From Gemmatimonadota bacterium (GTDB taxonomy: Bacteria > Gemmatimonadota > Gemmatimonadetes > Longimicrobiales > Gaopeijiaceae): DNA of 64,000 nt. The position numbers and the translations under genes were made by a program. This document shows, piece after piece, positions 7,409 through 15,606 of the stretch. The DNA lies in NCBI GenBank assembly GCA_026706635.1, contig JAPOYJ010000020.1:1-64000 (forward strand), in the 5' to 3' direction. A model generated the notes under the pieces. That model was not told where the DNA came from. It did no database searches and saw nothing but the letters and a program-made list of their open reading frames with translations. Each line of letters begins with the position of its first letter. Within the stretch, counting starts at the first letter, position 1.

Positions 7409-8195
7409 ATGGCGAGAGGCTCAGCAGGAAGACGAGGTACGCGCGGTTCACGCTCCTCGCCGGGTTTACCACGTACGAGACGCTGACCGGGGGGGCGAAG
7501 GACTCGGTGATGCCGAGCTCGGTGCTGGCGGTGACTCCGATGTTCACCACGGCGGCGCCCCCGGCAGACTTCTCGTCATCCGGATCGCCCGTGGTCTGGT
7601 AGAAGACGCTCTTGCCGTTCACATACCCTAGGTGCCATGCCAGCTCAACCCCCTCGGCATCCATCAGCGGTCCGCCGACCTCGGCGTAGAGAGTCTGGAC
7701 GGAGCAGTCCTCCTCCTCACCGCAATCGTCACGGTCGACATCGTCGAGCAGTAGGCCCGCGTACACCGAGAGAGGCGCGGACTCCGGTCCCGAGACTGAC
7801 ACCCACACCTCCTGCGTGTGCGCCTCACCGTCCCTGAAATCCGTCGCGCCGGGGCCCGGGAAGTAGTAGTCGGTCACGCCGAGCGACAGGCTCGCGCCCG
7901 CCTCGAACTCGTGGGTGAAGCTAGCCCAGAGGTCGTTCTCGTTGGCGGCGGCTCCGGAGGCGCTGATCGAGTACGACCCCCAGGCACCGAACTCGAGCAT
8001 GCCGAGCGATATCGTCAGCGCTGGCTGGAGCGCCATCGACTCGCCGAAGTCTAGGCCTCGCCATACGTATCGGCTCACGACATCGGCCCCGAGGGAGACC
8101 GACTGCGCGGCTGCGGGAGCAGAGGCGGCTGCCACAAGCGCGACTGCCGCCAATAGGAATGTGTGACGAATGGACGACCTGGTGCGGTGTATCAT
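7407..8195 (-). CDS. TorF-family putative outer-membrane porin
   Basis: The 262-aa protein has a cleavable signal peptide ending ASAPAAAQS and then the hallmark GADVVSRYVWRGLDFGES of the putative TorF-type porin family. Alternating amphipathic strands follow to a C-terminal hydrophobic end (FLLSLSP), as expected for a beta-barrel. It is likely an outer-membrane channel of unknown specificity. Start ATG 8195 is preceded by GAGAGG. The frame stays open upstream into the repeat at 8291-8543, but that extension is not needed. A complete palindrome box lies about 180 bp upstream of the start. Confidence 0.8.
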   Translation of the reverse strand: MIHRTRSSIRHTFLLAAVALVAAASAPAAAQSVSLGADVVSRYVWRGLDFGESMALQPALTISLGMLEFGAWGSYSISASGAAANENDLWASFTHEFEAGASLSLGVTDYYFPGPGATDFRDGEAHTQEVWVSVSGPESAPLSVYAGLLLDDVDRDDCGEEEDCSVQTLYAEVGGPLMDAEGVELAWHLGYVNGKSVFYQTTGDPDDEKSAGGAAVVNIGVTASTELGITESFAPPVSVSYVVNPARSVNRAYLVFLLSLSP

Positions 8196-8290
8196 CTCCC
8201 TTGCCTCTCGTTCATGGTTGCTGGCACCCCGTGGAGAACACCCCCCACGGTAGTCTACGTGTTCGGCTCGCGCACCCCCGTCCGCCCCAC

Positions 8291-8543
8291 CTAGCAGCCC
8301 GTGGACAAACCTCCCACGGCATTCGAGGCGCGCTGCATCCCCGCTGGACCGCTTCGCTCGCCTGTCCATACTGTAATGTATACATTACAATGTGTAATCC
8401 ATGACTTACAGTTCCTGTATCCCTGGCTTCGCTCTGTGTTGCTCCTTGGCCCGGTAGCGCTGCTACCAAGCCTTCGTCGCGCCTTGCCAGCGGGGCGCTT
8501 CGCGCCTCTCGGTGCTCGCGCGAGATTATCCACGGACTGCTAG
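8291..8543. repeat. Dispersed CTAG-ended element, most complete copy (253 bp)
   Basis: The ends are inverted: CTAGCAGCCCGTGGAC at the left and ATCCACGGACTGCTAG at the right. Inside, from left, are: a hairpin CCGTGG (8299-8304)/CCACGG (8314-8319); the box TGTAATGTATACATTACA (8372-8389, a perfect palindrome), ATG, TGTAATCCATGACTTACA (8393-8410); a hairpin GGTAGC-GCT-GCTACC (8453-8467); and the palindrome CTCGCGCGAG near the right end. It encodes no evident protein, though its minus strand is open outward from the box (MDRRAKRSSGDAA onward). CTAG at both ends may be a target duplication or part of the inverted repeat. It is MITE-like or REPIN-like; no transposase is visible. Confidence 0.85.
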
Positions 8544-9397
8544 CGCACATCCTGGCGGGAGATCGTCACCGTTGGTGTCAGCGAGGAGCGGGCGCCGCCC
8601 CGGAATATGCCCCGGGTGGGGGGAACATCGGCGTAGTCGCGGCCGACCGCCACGCGGATGTGGCGCTCGCCGGGGACGGAGTTGTTGGCGGGGTCCATTC
8701 CGACCCATCCAATTCCGGGAATCCGGCACTCCACCCAGGCATGGCTCTCCGACTCGGCTGTCCCCGCCGCCGCCGGTCCCAGGTAGCCCGATACGTATCG
8801 GCACGGCACTCCCCAGCCCCTGAGAATCGTCGCCATGACGTGCGCATAGTCCTGGCAGACGCCGCGTCCGCTCTCCAGGATAGCCTCGATCGGAGAGTCC
8901 ACGGCCGTGCTCCCGACGGCGTACTCGAAGGCCCGGTGCAGCTCTTCGCGCAGCTCGATCGCGGTGGCGAGCGGGTCGTCCGACGGCCCGAGGCCCCGAG
9001 CCTCGACGAAGCGCTCGAGCACCGGCGACGGGCGGGCGAAGCGGCTGGGCTGGAGCATGATTCCGACCTCGGGGTCCGCGGCCTCCCGCTTCAGCTCGAT
9101 CCAGCCGTCGGCACCCGCGGGCGCGGGAGGCCTGGCCGTCGATTGCACCTCCACGGTGCACAAGCTCCTCACCCAGAGGCGCCGGTGCGCACCCGGGCGG
9201 TCCAGGAAGTGGCCACGATTGCCGAACGGGCCGCGAAAGCCGAAGACGGGACCGACGGGATCGGTGTCGATGCGGAAGTCCAGCAGCACCTGGGCGCGAT
9301 CCCGCAGGGGGCAGAGGAAGAGCGTCATGACCGACGCCTCGACCGGCTCGGTGTAGCGGAACTCGAGCTGGTGCTCGATCGTGTGCCGGGCGATCAC
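8540..9397 (-). CDS. Transglutaminase-like cysteine protease-fold protein
   Basis: The 285-aa protein has an N-terminal beta domain (about 1-110) typical of bacterial transglutaminase-like proteins (HQLEFRYTEPV) and the catalytic triad C181 (GRGVCQDYAH), H219 (SHAWVE) and D235 (MDPANN). Such enzymes cleave or form amide bonds. GTG 9397 overlaps the stop of the upstream alpha-E gene (GTGA), so translation is coupled. It is the last gene of the ATP-grasp / alpha-E / transglutaminase operon. Its own TAG stop is provided by the end of the repeat at 8291-8543. Confidence 0.9.
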   Translation of the reverse strand: MIARHTIEHQLEFRYTEPVEASVMTLFLCPLRDRAQVLLDFRIDTDPVGPVFGFRGPFGNRGHFLDRPGAHRRLWVRSLCTVEVQSTARPPAPAGADGWIELKREAADPEVGIMLQPSRFARPSPVLERFVEARGLGPSDDPLATAIELREELHRAFEYAVGSTAVDSPIEAILESGRGVCQDYAHVMATILRGWGVPCRYVSGYLGPAAAGTAESESHAWVECRIPGIGWVGMDPANNSVPGERHIRVAVGRDYADVPPTRGIFRGGARSSLTPTVTISRQDVR

Positions 9398-10395
9398 CTG
9401 GGGAGCCCTTTCGTGATCGGGTAGGCGACGTAGGCGTAGATGATCAGGTCGTGGAGAGCCGCGCCGTCGGCGGCCAGACGCCTCAGCAGCTCGCCCTCGG
9501 CTCGATCCGTCCCGCCCTCCGTCTCGTCCGTCTCGAGCGGGGCGCCCGCGCCGGCTGCGAGCGTCGCCGCAAGCCGCAGCACCATCCGGTGGGGCGGGGC
9601 GAGCGGGTGCCGGCTCGCGAGGGGATCGATCCCGGTCAGGAGCGCCTCGAGACTCCGAACCACGAAGCAGAGCGAGCGTGGCGCCTCGGGGTCGTGCAGC
9701 ATGAAGTGCATCGCCTCGCGCCCGCGCACGGTCATCGTGTGACGACGGCAGTAGAGCTCGTACGCCGCGCAGACGCGCAGCAGGTCGGCCCACTGCAGCT
9801 GGATCCCCTGGGTGCCCCGGCGCCCGACCCTCTCCCAGTTGGAGAGGAGTGTCGTCTGGTGCTGAAGACGCTCCACGAACCGGCCCAGCTCGAGGAAGCG
9901 CCAGGCGTCGTCGCGGGCCATCGACGACTCCACCACCCCAGCCAGGAGGCGCAGGCGGCCGATCGCCTCTGAGGCCAGCCCCGTCGGACCAGCCGACCAC
10001 GCTCGCGGAAAGTCGCACTCGGCGAGCCAGAGGTAGCCCTGGTTGAGAGTGGTCCACACATCGAGCGGCAGCTGCGGCCGGAGCTGGGTTGCGTTCTCGC
10101 GGGCCATCCTCCAGCACGAGATCAGCGAGTCCTGGTTCGTATGGTCCTCAATCAGCGTTCCGGCCAGCGTATAGGCGTCGGCGACAAGGAAGACCTCGGC
10201 CTCGTCGGCGTCCAGCGGGGCGTCGGGCGCGATCTGCCCCAGCGTCCGGTAGATGCATCGCCAGCCCAGCGCCAACTCGTCGGCGGGCGTGTCCGGGAGC
10301 CCGGAGAGCTGGTGGCGCAGCAGACGGGCAGTCTGCTCGGTGCGTTCCAGGTAGCGCCCCATCCAGTAGAGGTCGGCGGCCGTTCGGGCTAGCAT
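9394..10395 (-). CDS. Alpha-E domain protein
   Basis: The 333-aa, almost wholly alpha-helical protein begins MLARTAADLYWMGRYLERTE, the signature of the alpha-E (formerly DUF403) family. No catalytic activity is established; the family is nearly always encoded beside circularly permuted ATP-grasp and transglutaminase-like genes, as here, and is thought to act with them in making or modifying a peptide. It follows the ATP-grasp gene after 6 bases and overlaps the transglutaminase start by 4 bases. Confidence 0.9.
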   Translation of the reverse strand: MLARTAADLYWMGRYLERTEQTARLLRHQLSGLPDTPADELALGWRCIYRTLGQIAPDAPLDADEAEVFLVADAYTLAGTLIEDHTNQDSLISCWRMARENATQLRPQLPLDVWTTLNQGYLWLAECDFPRAWSAGPTGLASEAIGRLRLLAGVVESSMARDDAWRFLELGRFVERLQHQTTLLSNWERVGRRGTQGIQLQWADLLRVCAAYELYCRRHTMTVRGREAMHFMLHDPEAPRSLCFVVRSLEALLTGIDPLASRHPLAPPHRMVLRLAATLAAGAGAPLETDETEGGTDRAEGELLRRLAADGAALHDLIIYAYVAYPITKGLPR

Positions 10396-10401
10396 CTGCC
10401 G

Positions 10402-11871
10402 CTAGGCCGCCAGCACCCAGAGGTCCTTGCAGCCACCCCCCTGACTCGAATTCACGACCAGACTGCCCTTGCTGAGCGCGACGCGGCAGAGTCCCCCTGG
10501 AACCACATGCTGCCCGCGGCTTCCGTGCAGCGTGAAGGGGCGCAGGTCGACGTGGCGCGGTTGAACGCCGCCGTCCACGAAGCAGGCCGCGCGCGACAGC
10601 GGCAGGACGGGCTGCGAGATGAAGTTGCCGGGATCCGCGCGCAGGCGCTCCGCGAAGGCGCTACGCTCCTGGGCGGTGGATTCGGGCCCGACCAGCATCC
10701 CGTAGCCGCCGGATCCACCCACCTCCTTGACGACCAGATCGGGCAGGTTGTCGAGGGTGAAGGCAAGCCCATCGGGGTCCCGGCAGAGATGCGTCTCCAC
10801 ATTCGCCAGGATCGGCTCCTCGTGCAGGAAGTAGCGGATGATATCGGGCATGAAGGCGTACACCGACTTGTCGTCCGCGACCCCGGTGCCGGGCGCGTTG
10901 GCGAGCACCACGTTGCCGGCCCGGTAGGCGTGGAAGAGCCCGGCCGCCCCGAGGACCGAGTTCTCGCGAAAGGCCACCGGGTCCGTGTAGTCGTCGTCGA
11001 TGCGCCTGTAGATCACGTCGATTCGCCTGAGCCCGTCGGCCATGCGCGCGTACACGGTGGCGTCGTGCATCACCAGGTCGCGTCCCTCGACTAGGTCGAC
11101 CCCCATCTCGCCGGCCAGAAAGGCGTGCTCGTAGTACGCCGAGTTGTAGCGCCCCGGGGTCAGGATCGCCACGCGCGGACCCCCGTCTCCCGATCCCAGC
11201 GACGCGAGAGTCGAGTACAGCCGCTCGGGGTACTCCGAGACCTCCCGCACCCGATGCTCCCGGTACAGCTCCGGCAGCGCCCGCTTGGTCGCCGCCCGGC
11301 ACGCGAGCATGTACGAGACTCCCGACGGGACCCGCATGTTGTCCTCCAGCACCGCAAAGCCCCGGTCGGTCCGGACCACGTCGGTCCCCCCCACGGCCAC
11401 GTACACATCGTGCGGGACCCTCACGTCGCGCATCTCGACCCGGTACTGGGGGCACCCCAGCACCAGCTCGGCTGGCACCACGCCGTCCCTCAGCGAGCGG
11501 CCCTCGTGGTAGATGTCGCGCAGGAAGAGGTTGATCGCGCGCATCCGCTGCCTGATCCCCCCCTCCACCTCCTGCCACTCCCCAGGCGTCACGATGCGGG
11601 GTACGCAGTCGATCGGAATTATCTGCTCCGACACCTCGTCCTTGCCCAGGACGGTGAAGGTGATGCCCTCGTGCAGAAAACGACGGTGAACGCTCTCCTG
11701 GATGCGCGCGAGCTCCTCCGGCGGCACCCGGCCCAGCGCCTCGCCCAGCCGGCGACACGCGGGCCTAGGGCTGCCGTCCGCGCCGAAGAGCTCGTCGAAG
11801 AAGCGACCCTCCAGCCTGTAGTCGGCGAAGGCGCCCGAACCGGCCCGGACGCCGCCTTCGAGTGGCTCCAC
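10402..11871 (-). CDS. Circularly permuted ATP-grasp type 2 ligase-like protein
   Basis: The 489-aa protein carries the features of the permuted ATP-grasp family: an N-terminal helical part, the block FTVLGKDEVSEQIIPIDCVP, the RGVSYMLA-like segment (VPSGVSYMLACR), LTPGRYNSAYYEHAFLA and the C-terminal nucleotide-binding VVKEVGGSGGYGM loop. It probably ligates an amino acid or peptide using ATP; the substrate is unknown. GTG 11871 is chosen because the long open frame upstream is repeat sequence (11891-12244) read through. It is the first gene of the operon with the alpha-E and transglutaminase genes. Confidence 0.88.
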   Translation of the reverse strand: MEPLEGGVRAGSGAFADYRLEGRFFDELFGADGSPRPACRRLGEALGRVPPEELARIQESVHRRFLHEGITFTVLGKDEVSEQIIPIDCVPRIVTPGEWQEVEGGIRQRMRAINLFLRDIYHEGRSLRDGVVPAELVLGCPQYRVEMRDVRVPHDVYVAVGGTDVVRTDRGFAVLEDNMRVPSGVSYMLACRAATKRALPELYREHRVREVSEYPERLYSTLASLGSGDGGPRVAILTPGRYNSAYYEHAFLAGEMGVDLVEGRDLVMHDATVYARMADGLRRIDVIYRRIDDDYTDPVAFRENSVLGAAGLFHAYRAGNVVLANAPGTGVADDKSVYAFMPDIIRYFLHEEPILANVETHLCRDPDGLAFTLDNLPDLVVKEVGGSGGYGMLVGPESTAQERSAFAERLRADPGNFISQPVLPLSRAACFVDGGVQPRHVDLRPFTLHGSRGQHVVPGGLCRVALSKGSLVVNSSQGGGCKDLWVLAA

Positions 11872-11890
11872 GGACTCTTGCCGGCCGCTG

Positions 11891-12244
11891 CTAGCAGCCC
11901 GTGGAATAAACCCTGACGGCATTCGAGGCGCGCTGCATCCGCGCTGGTCCGCTGCGCTCTGCGTTGCTTCTTGCACGAATAGCGCTGCTATTCGCGCTGC
12001 GAAGCGCCTTGCCAGTGAGGCGGTCCGCGAACAGAACCCCGACGGCATTCGACCGGCGGAGCATCCCCGCTGGGCCGCTGCGCTCTGCGTTGCTCCTCGG
12101 ACCAATAGCGCTGCGGCTATTGGCCCTTCGTCGCGCCTTGCCAGCGGGGCGCTTCGCCGGTCTCGGTGCTCGTCCGGGCCTGTCCACGGACCGCCAGCGC
12201 AGCGCCCCTCTCGGTGCTCGCCTGAGTTTATCCACGGACTGCTA
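11891..12244. repeat. Dispersed CTAG-ended element, tandem double copy without palindrome box
   Basis: The left end is CTAGCAGCCCGTGGAATAAA and the right end is TTATCCACGGACTGCTA. Between them the central part occurs twice. Each copy has the central hairpin, but with different paired bases: CGAATAGC-GCT-GCTATTCG (11976-11994) and CCAATAGC-GCTGCG-GCTATTGG (12103-12124). Two right-end-like segments follow each other at about 12150-12244. The 39-bp box is missing in both. The right end supplies the amt stop codon. Confidence 0.8.
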
Positions 12245-13654
12245 CGGGTCGCGGTAGTCGCCGCCATCCTCCGGGTCCACCATGAGGGCGAACTCCGGAT
12301 AAGCGTCGATTCCAAGCTCGGCCGCATCCTGGCCGATCTCCTCGACCTTTCTCGACACGCGCACCCCCATCGTCTTCTCGAGGACGAACCAGACCCCCCA
12401 CGAAAGGGTGAAGACGAAGGCGCCGACGCTCAGGACGCCGATCAGCTGCGTCGCCAGATCTGCGCCTGCCGCGATGCTTGCGGCGAGCGTGCCCCAGACG
12501 CCGGCGAAGAGGTGCGCGGGGACAGCGCCGACGACGTCGTCGATCCGGGCGCGCTCGAGCACCTTCAGCCCGATCGTGCAGACCAGCGCCCCCACGGCGC
12601 CGATCACGATCGCCCACCTGCCGTCCGGGATGTTGGGCCCCGCGGTGATCGCTACGAGTCCCGCGATCGCGCCGTTCAGCGCCGCGAAGAGGTCGGTGCG
12701 GCCCAGAATCGGCCTCGAGACCATGATCGCCATGATGACGCCGCCCGCTGCGGCCAGGTTGGTGTTCACGATCACATTGCTCATCCCCACGGCGTCGGCG
12801 GCGCTCCCCAGGGCGAGCTGCGAGCCGCCGTTGAAGCCGAACCACCCGAGCCAGAGGATGAAGACGCCCAGGGTCACGGCCGGGATGTTGGACGGCGGTG
12901 TCGGCTTGACCGACCCGTCCTTGCGGAACTTGCCCCAGCGAGGCCCCACCACGAGCGCGCCGGCCAGGGCGGCCCATCCCCCCGTCGAGTGCACGATCGT
13001 GGAGCCGGCGAAGTCGGTGAAGCCCCGCTCGGCGAGCCAGCCGCCGCCCCACGTCCACGCACCGACGACCGGGTAGATGATCGTGGTCAGAACCGCCGTG
13101 AAGGCGAAGAAGGCCCAGAGGTTGACCCGCTCGGCGAGCGCCCCGGAGACGATCGACGCCGTCGTCGCCACGAAGACCATCTGGAAGAACCAGTCCGAGG
13201 TGACGGCGTAGCCGTTCCCGATCACGGCGTCGGTGGCCCCGTCGTTGCCTCCGAGGAGCGCCAACTCGTCGGGCGAGGGACCGTAGAACCAGTCGAGCGA
13301 CCCGATGAAGCTCCCCACATCGGTGTACATCAGCCCGTACCCGAGTACGAAGTACGAGATGCCGGCAATCGAGTAGAGACCGACGTTCTTGAGACAGATC
13401 ACCGAGGCGTTCTTGGAGCGCACCGACCCGGACTCCAGCATCGTGAAGCCGGCGCACATCCACATGACGAGCGCCCCCCAGATGAGGAAGGAGAGCGTGT
13501 TGAAGACGAAGGCGCTCTCCCCGCCGGTCGAGGCCGAGGCCGAGGAGGGGAGGGATGCGAGGAGGAGAGCGGCGAGGAAGGCGACCGATACGGGCCGGAA
13601 GACCCTGCCGGGGAGCCCTCTGCCAGCGAGCGGAGTAGCCGTCGAGTTCGTCAT
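12242..13654 (-). CDS. amt: Ammonium transporter, Amt family
   Basis: The 470-aa protein has a signal peptide (about residues 1-43, ending SSASA) followed by 11 predicted membrane helices. Family motifs seen are NTLSFLIWGALVMWMCAGF, DFAGSTIVHSTGG, GWFGFNGGS and HLFAGVWGT, matching the Amt/MEP/Rh pore that conducts ammonium. ATG 13654 is preferred to upstream in-frame starts because it gives a good signal peptide. No glnK/PII gene adjoins it, which is unusual. The TAG stop lies in the end of the repeat at 11891-12244, and a paired-palindrome box lies 210 bp upstream of the start. Confidence 0.93.
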   Translation of the reverse strand: MTNSTATPLAGRGLPGRVFRPVSVAFLAALLLASLPSSASASTGGESAFVFNTLSFLIWGALVMWMCAGFTMLESGSVRSKNASVICLKNVGLYSIAGISYFVLGYGLMYTDVGSFIGSLDWFYGPSPDELALLGGNDGATDAVIGNGYAVTSDWFFQMVFVATTASIVSGALAERVNLWAFFAFTAVLTTIIYPVVGAWTWGGGWLAERGFTDFAGSTIVHSTGGWAALAGALVVGPRWGKFRKDGSVKPTPPSNIPAVTLGVFILWLGWFGFNGGSQLALGSAADAVGMSNVIVNTNLAAAGGVIMAIMVSRPILGRTDLFAALNGAIAGLVAITAGPNIPDGRWAIVIGAVGALVCTIGLKVLERARIDDVVGAVPAHLFAGVWGTLAASIAAGADLATQLIGVLSVGAFVFTLSWGVWFVLEKTMGVRVSRKVEEIGQDAAELGIDAYPEFALMVDPEDGGDYRDP

Positions 13655-13863
13655 GGCGGTTGTCACATTGGTGATGGAGAAGACTGGGGACGGCCCGGGT
13701 TCGGGACTGCGCCAGCCAGCCGATCGTCGGCCTGGAAAAGGCCAACCCCCGCTACCGCCGGTTACGGGGAGCCAAGGTACTGTGCGGACGGCGCTGCGCA
13801 AGTAGCGGGTTAGAGGCTACCGGCCCGAATAGCCGCGCAGAGCTATGCCACGAGCAAAAAAGT

Positions 13864-13902
13864 TGTAAACCATGGATTACATATTGTAAAGTATACATTA
13901 CA
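13864..13902. repeat. 39-bp paired-palindrome box
   Basis: TGTAAACCATGGATTACA (13864-13881), TAT, TGTAAAGTATACATTACA (13885-13902). It is in the opposite orientation to the copies at 8372 and 62443, since its reverse complement aligns with them. No CTAG ends or GC-rich arms are recognised around it, so here the box stands alone, between the start of amt and the end of the rqcH-like gene. Confidence 0.75.
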
Positions 13903-13938
13903 CTGTCGACAGGCGGTGCAGGGTACAATCAAGCTGTG

Positions 13939-15543
13939 TCATCGCCGTAGCCGCGCACTCAGCTCCGGGTCCGGCGTCACGAAGATCGTCTCGACCCGCT
14001 CGGTGACCACCGCCCCCCTCGGGGCCCGCCGCGCCTTGCGCACCCACTTCCGCCTCGTCCAGTCGACGGCCACGGTGCCCGACCCCCTCGCCGAGGAGTG
14101 GTTTGCGGCCAGGACGGCGGCCTCTCGCAGCTCTGCCGCCGGGGGGCGCTCGGCGCCGGTCCAGCGGAGGATCACATGGGCGCCGGCGGTGTGGCGGGCG
14201 TGCAGCCAGATGTCGAGCGGGCGGGAGTGGTGAAAGGTGAGATCGTCGTTGTCGCTGGCCGAGCGGCCCACGCGGATCTCCAGACCGCCGGAGCTCCTGA
14301 AGGTCAGGTACGGGGTCCGCCCCCCTCCACCGGGATCGGCGCCGCGCCTCCCCCCGTCGATCGCGGCGCTCGGCGCAGGGGCTACCGCGCCGATCGCGAC
14401 CGCCTCTCCACTCGCCTGCCGCTCGCGCAGCTCCTCGACTCGCGCCAGCTCGTCTTCGGCCGCGCCGATGAGTTGCGGCAGCTCGAGGGCGCCGCGCTCC
14501 AGGCGCGCAGCCCTGCGGAATAGGGCGTTCGCTTGCTGGTGGGGCCTGCGGGCCGCCGGGAGGCGAATCGTGCGCATGGACCCGTCGAAGTCGGGTAGCG
14601 TGACGCTCGGCGCCCCAGACTCGATCAGGTGGAGCGACGACAGGATCAGCTGGGCGTCTTGGCGTACCCGGGCCGCGGCGCCGCACGCCACCAGCTCCTG
14701 GCGCAGCCGACGGAGCTTGCGCCTGAGCCGTCTGGCCTCGCGGCGCAGGCGCGCTGACGCCGGCGACGGATGGGCGGCCCGCTCGCCGCGCACGGTGGCG
14801 ATGGCGTCCAGCAGGCTGGGCGCGGGCTCGCCGATCACCCCGGGGAGGGGCCAGGGATAGGGCTGGCGGCGCGACCCGAGCTCCAGCAGGTGAGGGTCCA
14901 GATCCACGCCCTGCGCGATTCGCGACCAGAGCCGGAAGGCCTCCTCCGGGCTCTCGGCCTCCACCAGGGCGTCCACGTTGATCGAGGAGGTGTGGGCGAC
15001 CTTCCTCAGCAGCAGCGCCCGCCTCGCGCCCGGATCCGGGTCGGCCAGGAGCTCGACCCAGCCGCGGAGGTCGGGCTCTCGCCTGGGCGGTCGTCCCCCT
15101 CGAGCCCCCGGCGGGACCCATGGCTGTCCGACGGGGGGAGCACGGCCCGACGCGCCGCCCACCCGCTTCGCTTCGCGGAGGTCGGGGCCGAGCGCGAGGA
15201 CCGCGCGACGGCGATTCCCGGCTAGCTCCAGGACGAGCGTGGGGTTGGGTTGCCGCCCCCTGACCCGGCGCAGCCTCACCAGCAGGATGCGTTCGTCCGG
15301 GGTGGCCTCCACCCCCGTCACCAGGGCGGGGAGCGGCTCGGAGTCGTGGTCGGGTTCCGAGGGATCGCCAAGCACGACCGTCATCCTGCCCGGCGAGAGA
15401 TCGACCGCCAGAGTCGCATCCCTCAGGTAGACGACGACGCCAGCCGGGTCGCGCACGAGGGCGATGCGCCGGGCTCGCCGGCCCCGCAGTCGGGCGTCGA
15501 GCTCGGTCGCCACGGACCGCGTCAGGGATCCGTCCCAGATCAA
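13939..15543 (-). CDS. rqcH: NFACT-family protein, RqcH/Rqc2 homolog
   Basis: The 534-aa protein has an N-terminal NFACT-N/FbpA-like domain (WDGSLTRSVATELDARLRG, about 1-130), a helical coiled-coil middle (about 230-380) and a C-terminal NFACT-R RNA-binding domain with SASDNDDLTFHHSRPLDIW and HARHTAGAHVI. RqcH binds obstructed 50S subunits carrying peptidyl-tRNA and adds alanine tails that mark stalled chains for degradation. The chosen start is TTG 15543 after a GGCGAG stretch; no ATG is close. It is divergent from the HD hydrolase gene. Confidence 0.85.
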   Translation of the reverse strand: MIWDGSLTRSVATELDARLRGRRARRIALVRDPAGVVVYLRDATLAVDLSPGRMTVVLGDPSEPDHDSEPLPALVTGVEATPDERILLVRLRRVRGRQPNPTLVLELAGNRRRAVLALGPDLREAKRVGGASGRAPPVGQPWVPPGARGGRPPRREPDLRGWVELLADPDPGARRALLLRKVAHTSSINVDALVEAESPEEAFRLWSRIAQGVDLDPHLLELGSRRQPYPWPLPGVIGEPAPSLLDAIATVRGERAAHPSPASARLRREARRLRRKLRRLRQELVACGAAARVRQDAQLILSSLHLIESGAPSVTLPDFDGSMRTIRLPAARRPHQQANALFRRAARLERGALELPQLIGAAEDELARVEELRERQASGEAVAIGAVAPAPSAAIDGGRRGADPGGGGRTPYLTFRSSGGLEIRVGRSASDNDDLTFHHSRPLDIWLHARHTAGAHVILRWTGAERPPAAELREAAVLAANHSSARGSGTVAVDWTRRKWVRKARRAPRGAVVTERVETIFVTPDPELSARLRR

Positions 15544-15606
15544 CGCGCACTCGCCACTGCGGATCGTTTCGTTCCATTACCTTCCGCCATGGAAGGAGAC
15601 GATCGG

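Noticed and set aside
11872-12327. N-terminal extension of the ATP-grasp frame by about 150 residues
   Set aside because: The extension is translated repeat sequence (11891-12244), not family sequence.
13864-13902. Paired palindromes read as a BirA operator (TTGTAAACC ... GGTTTACAA)
   Set aside because: Spacing does not fit and the BirA encoded here lacks a DNA-binding domain.
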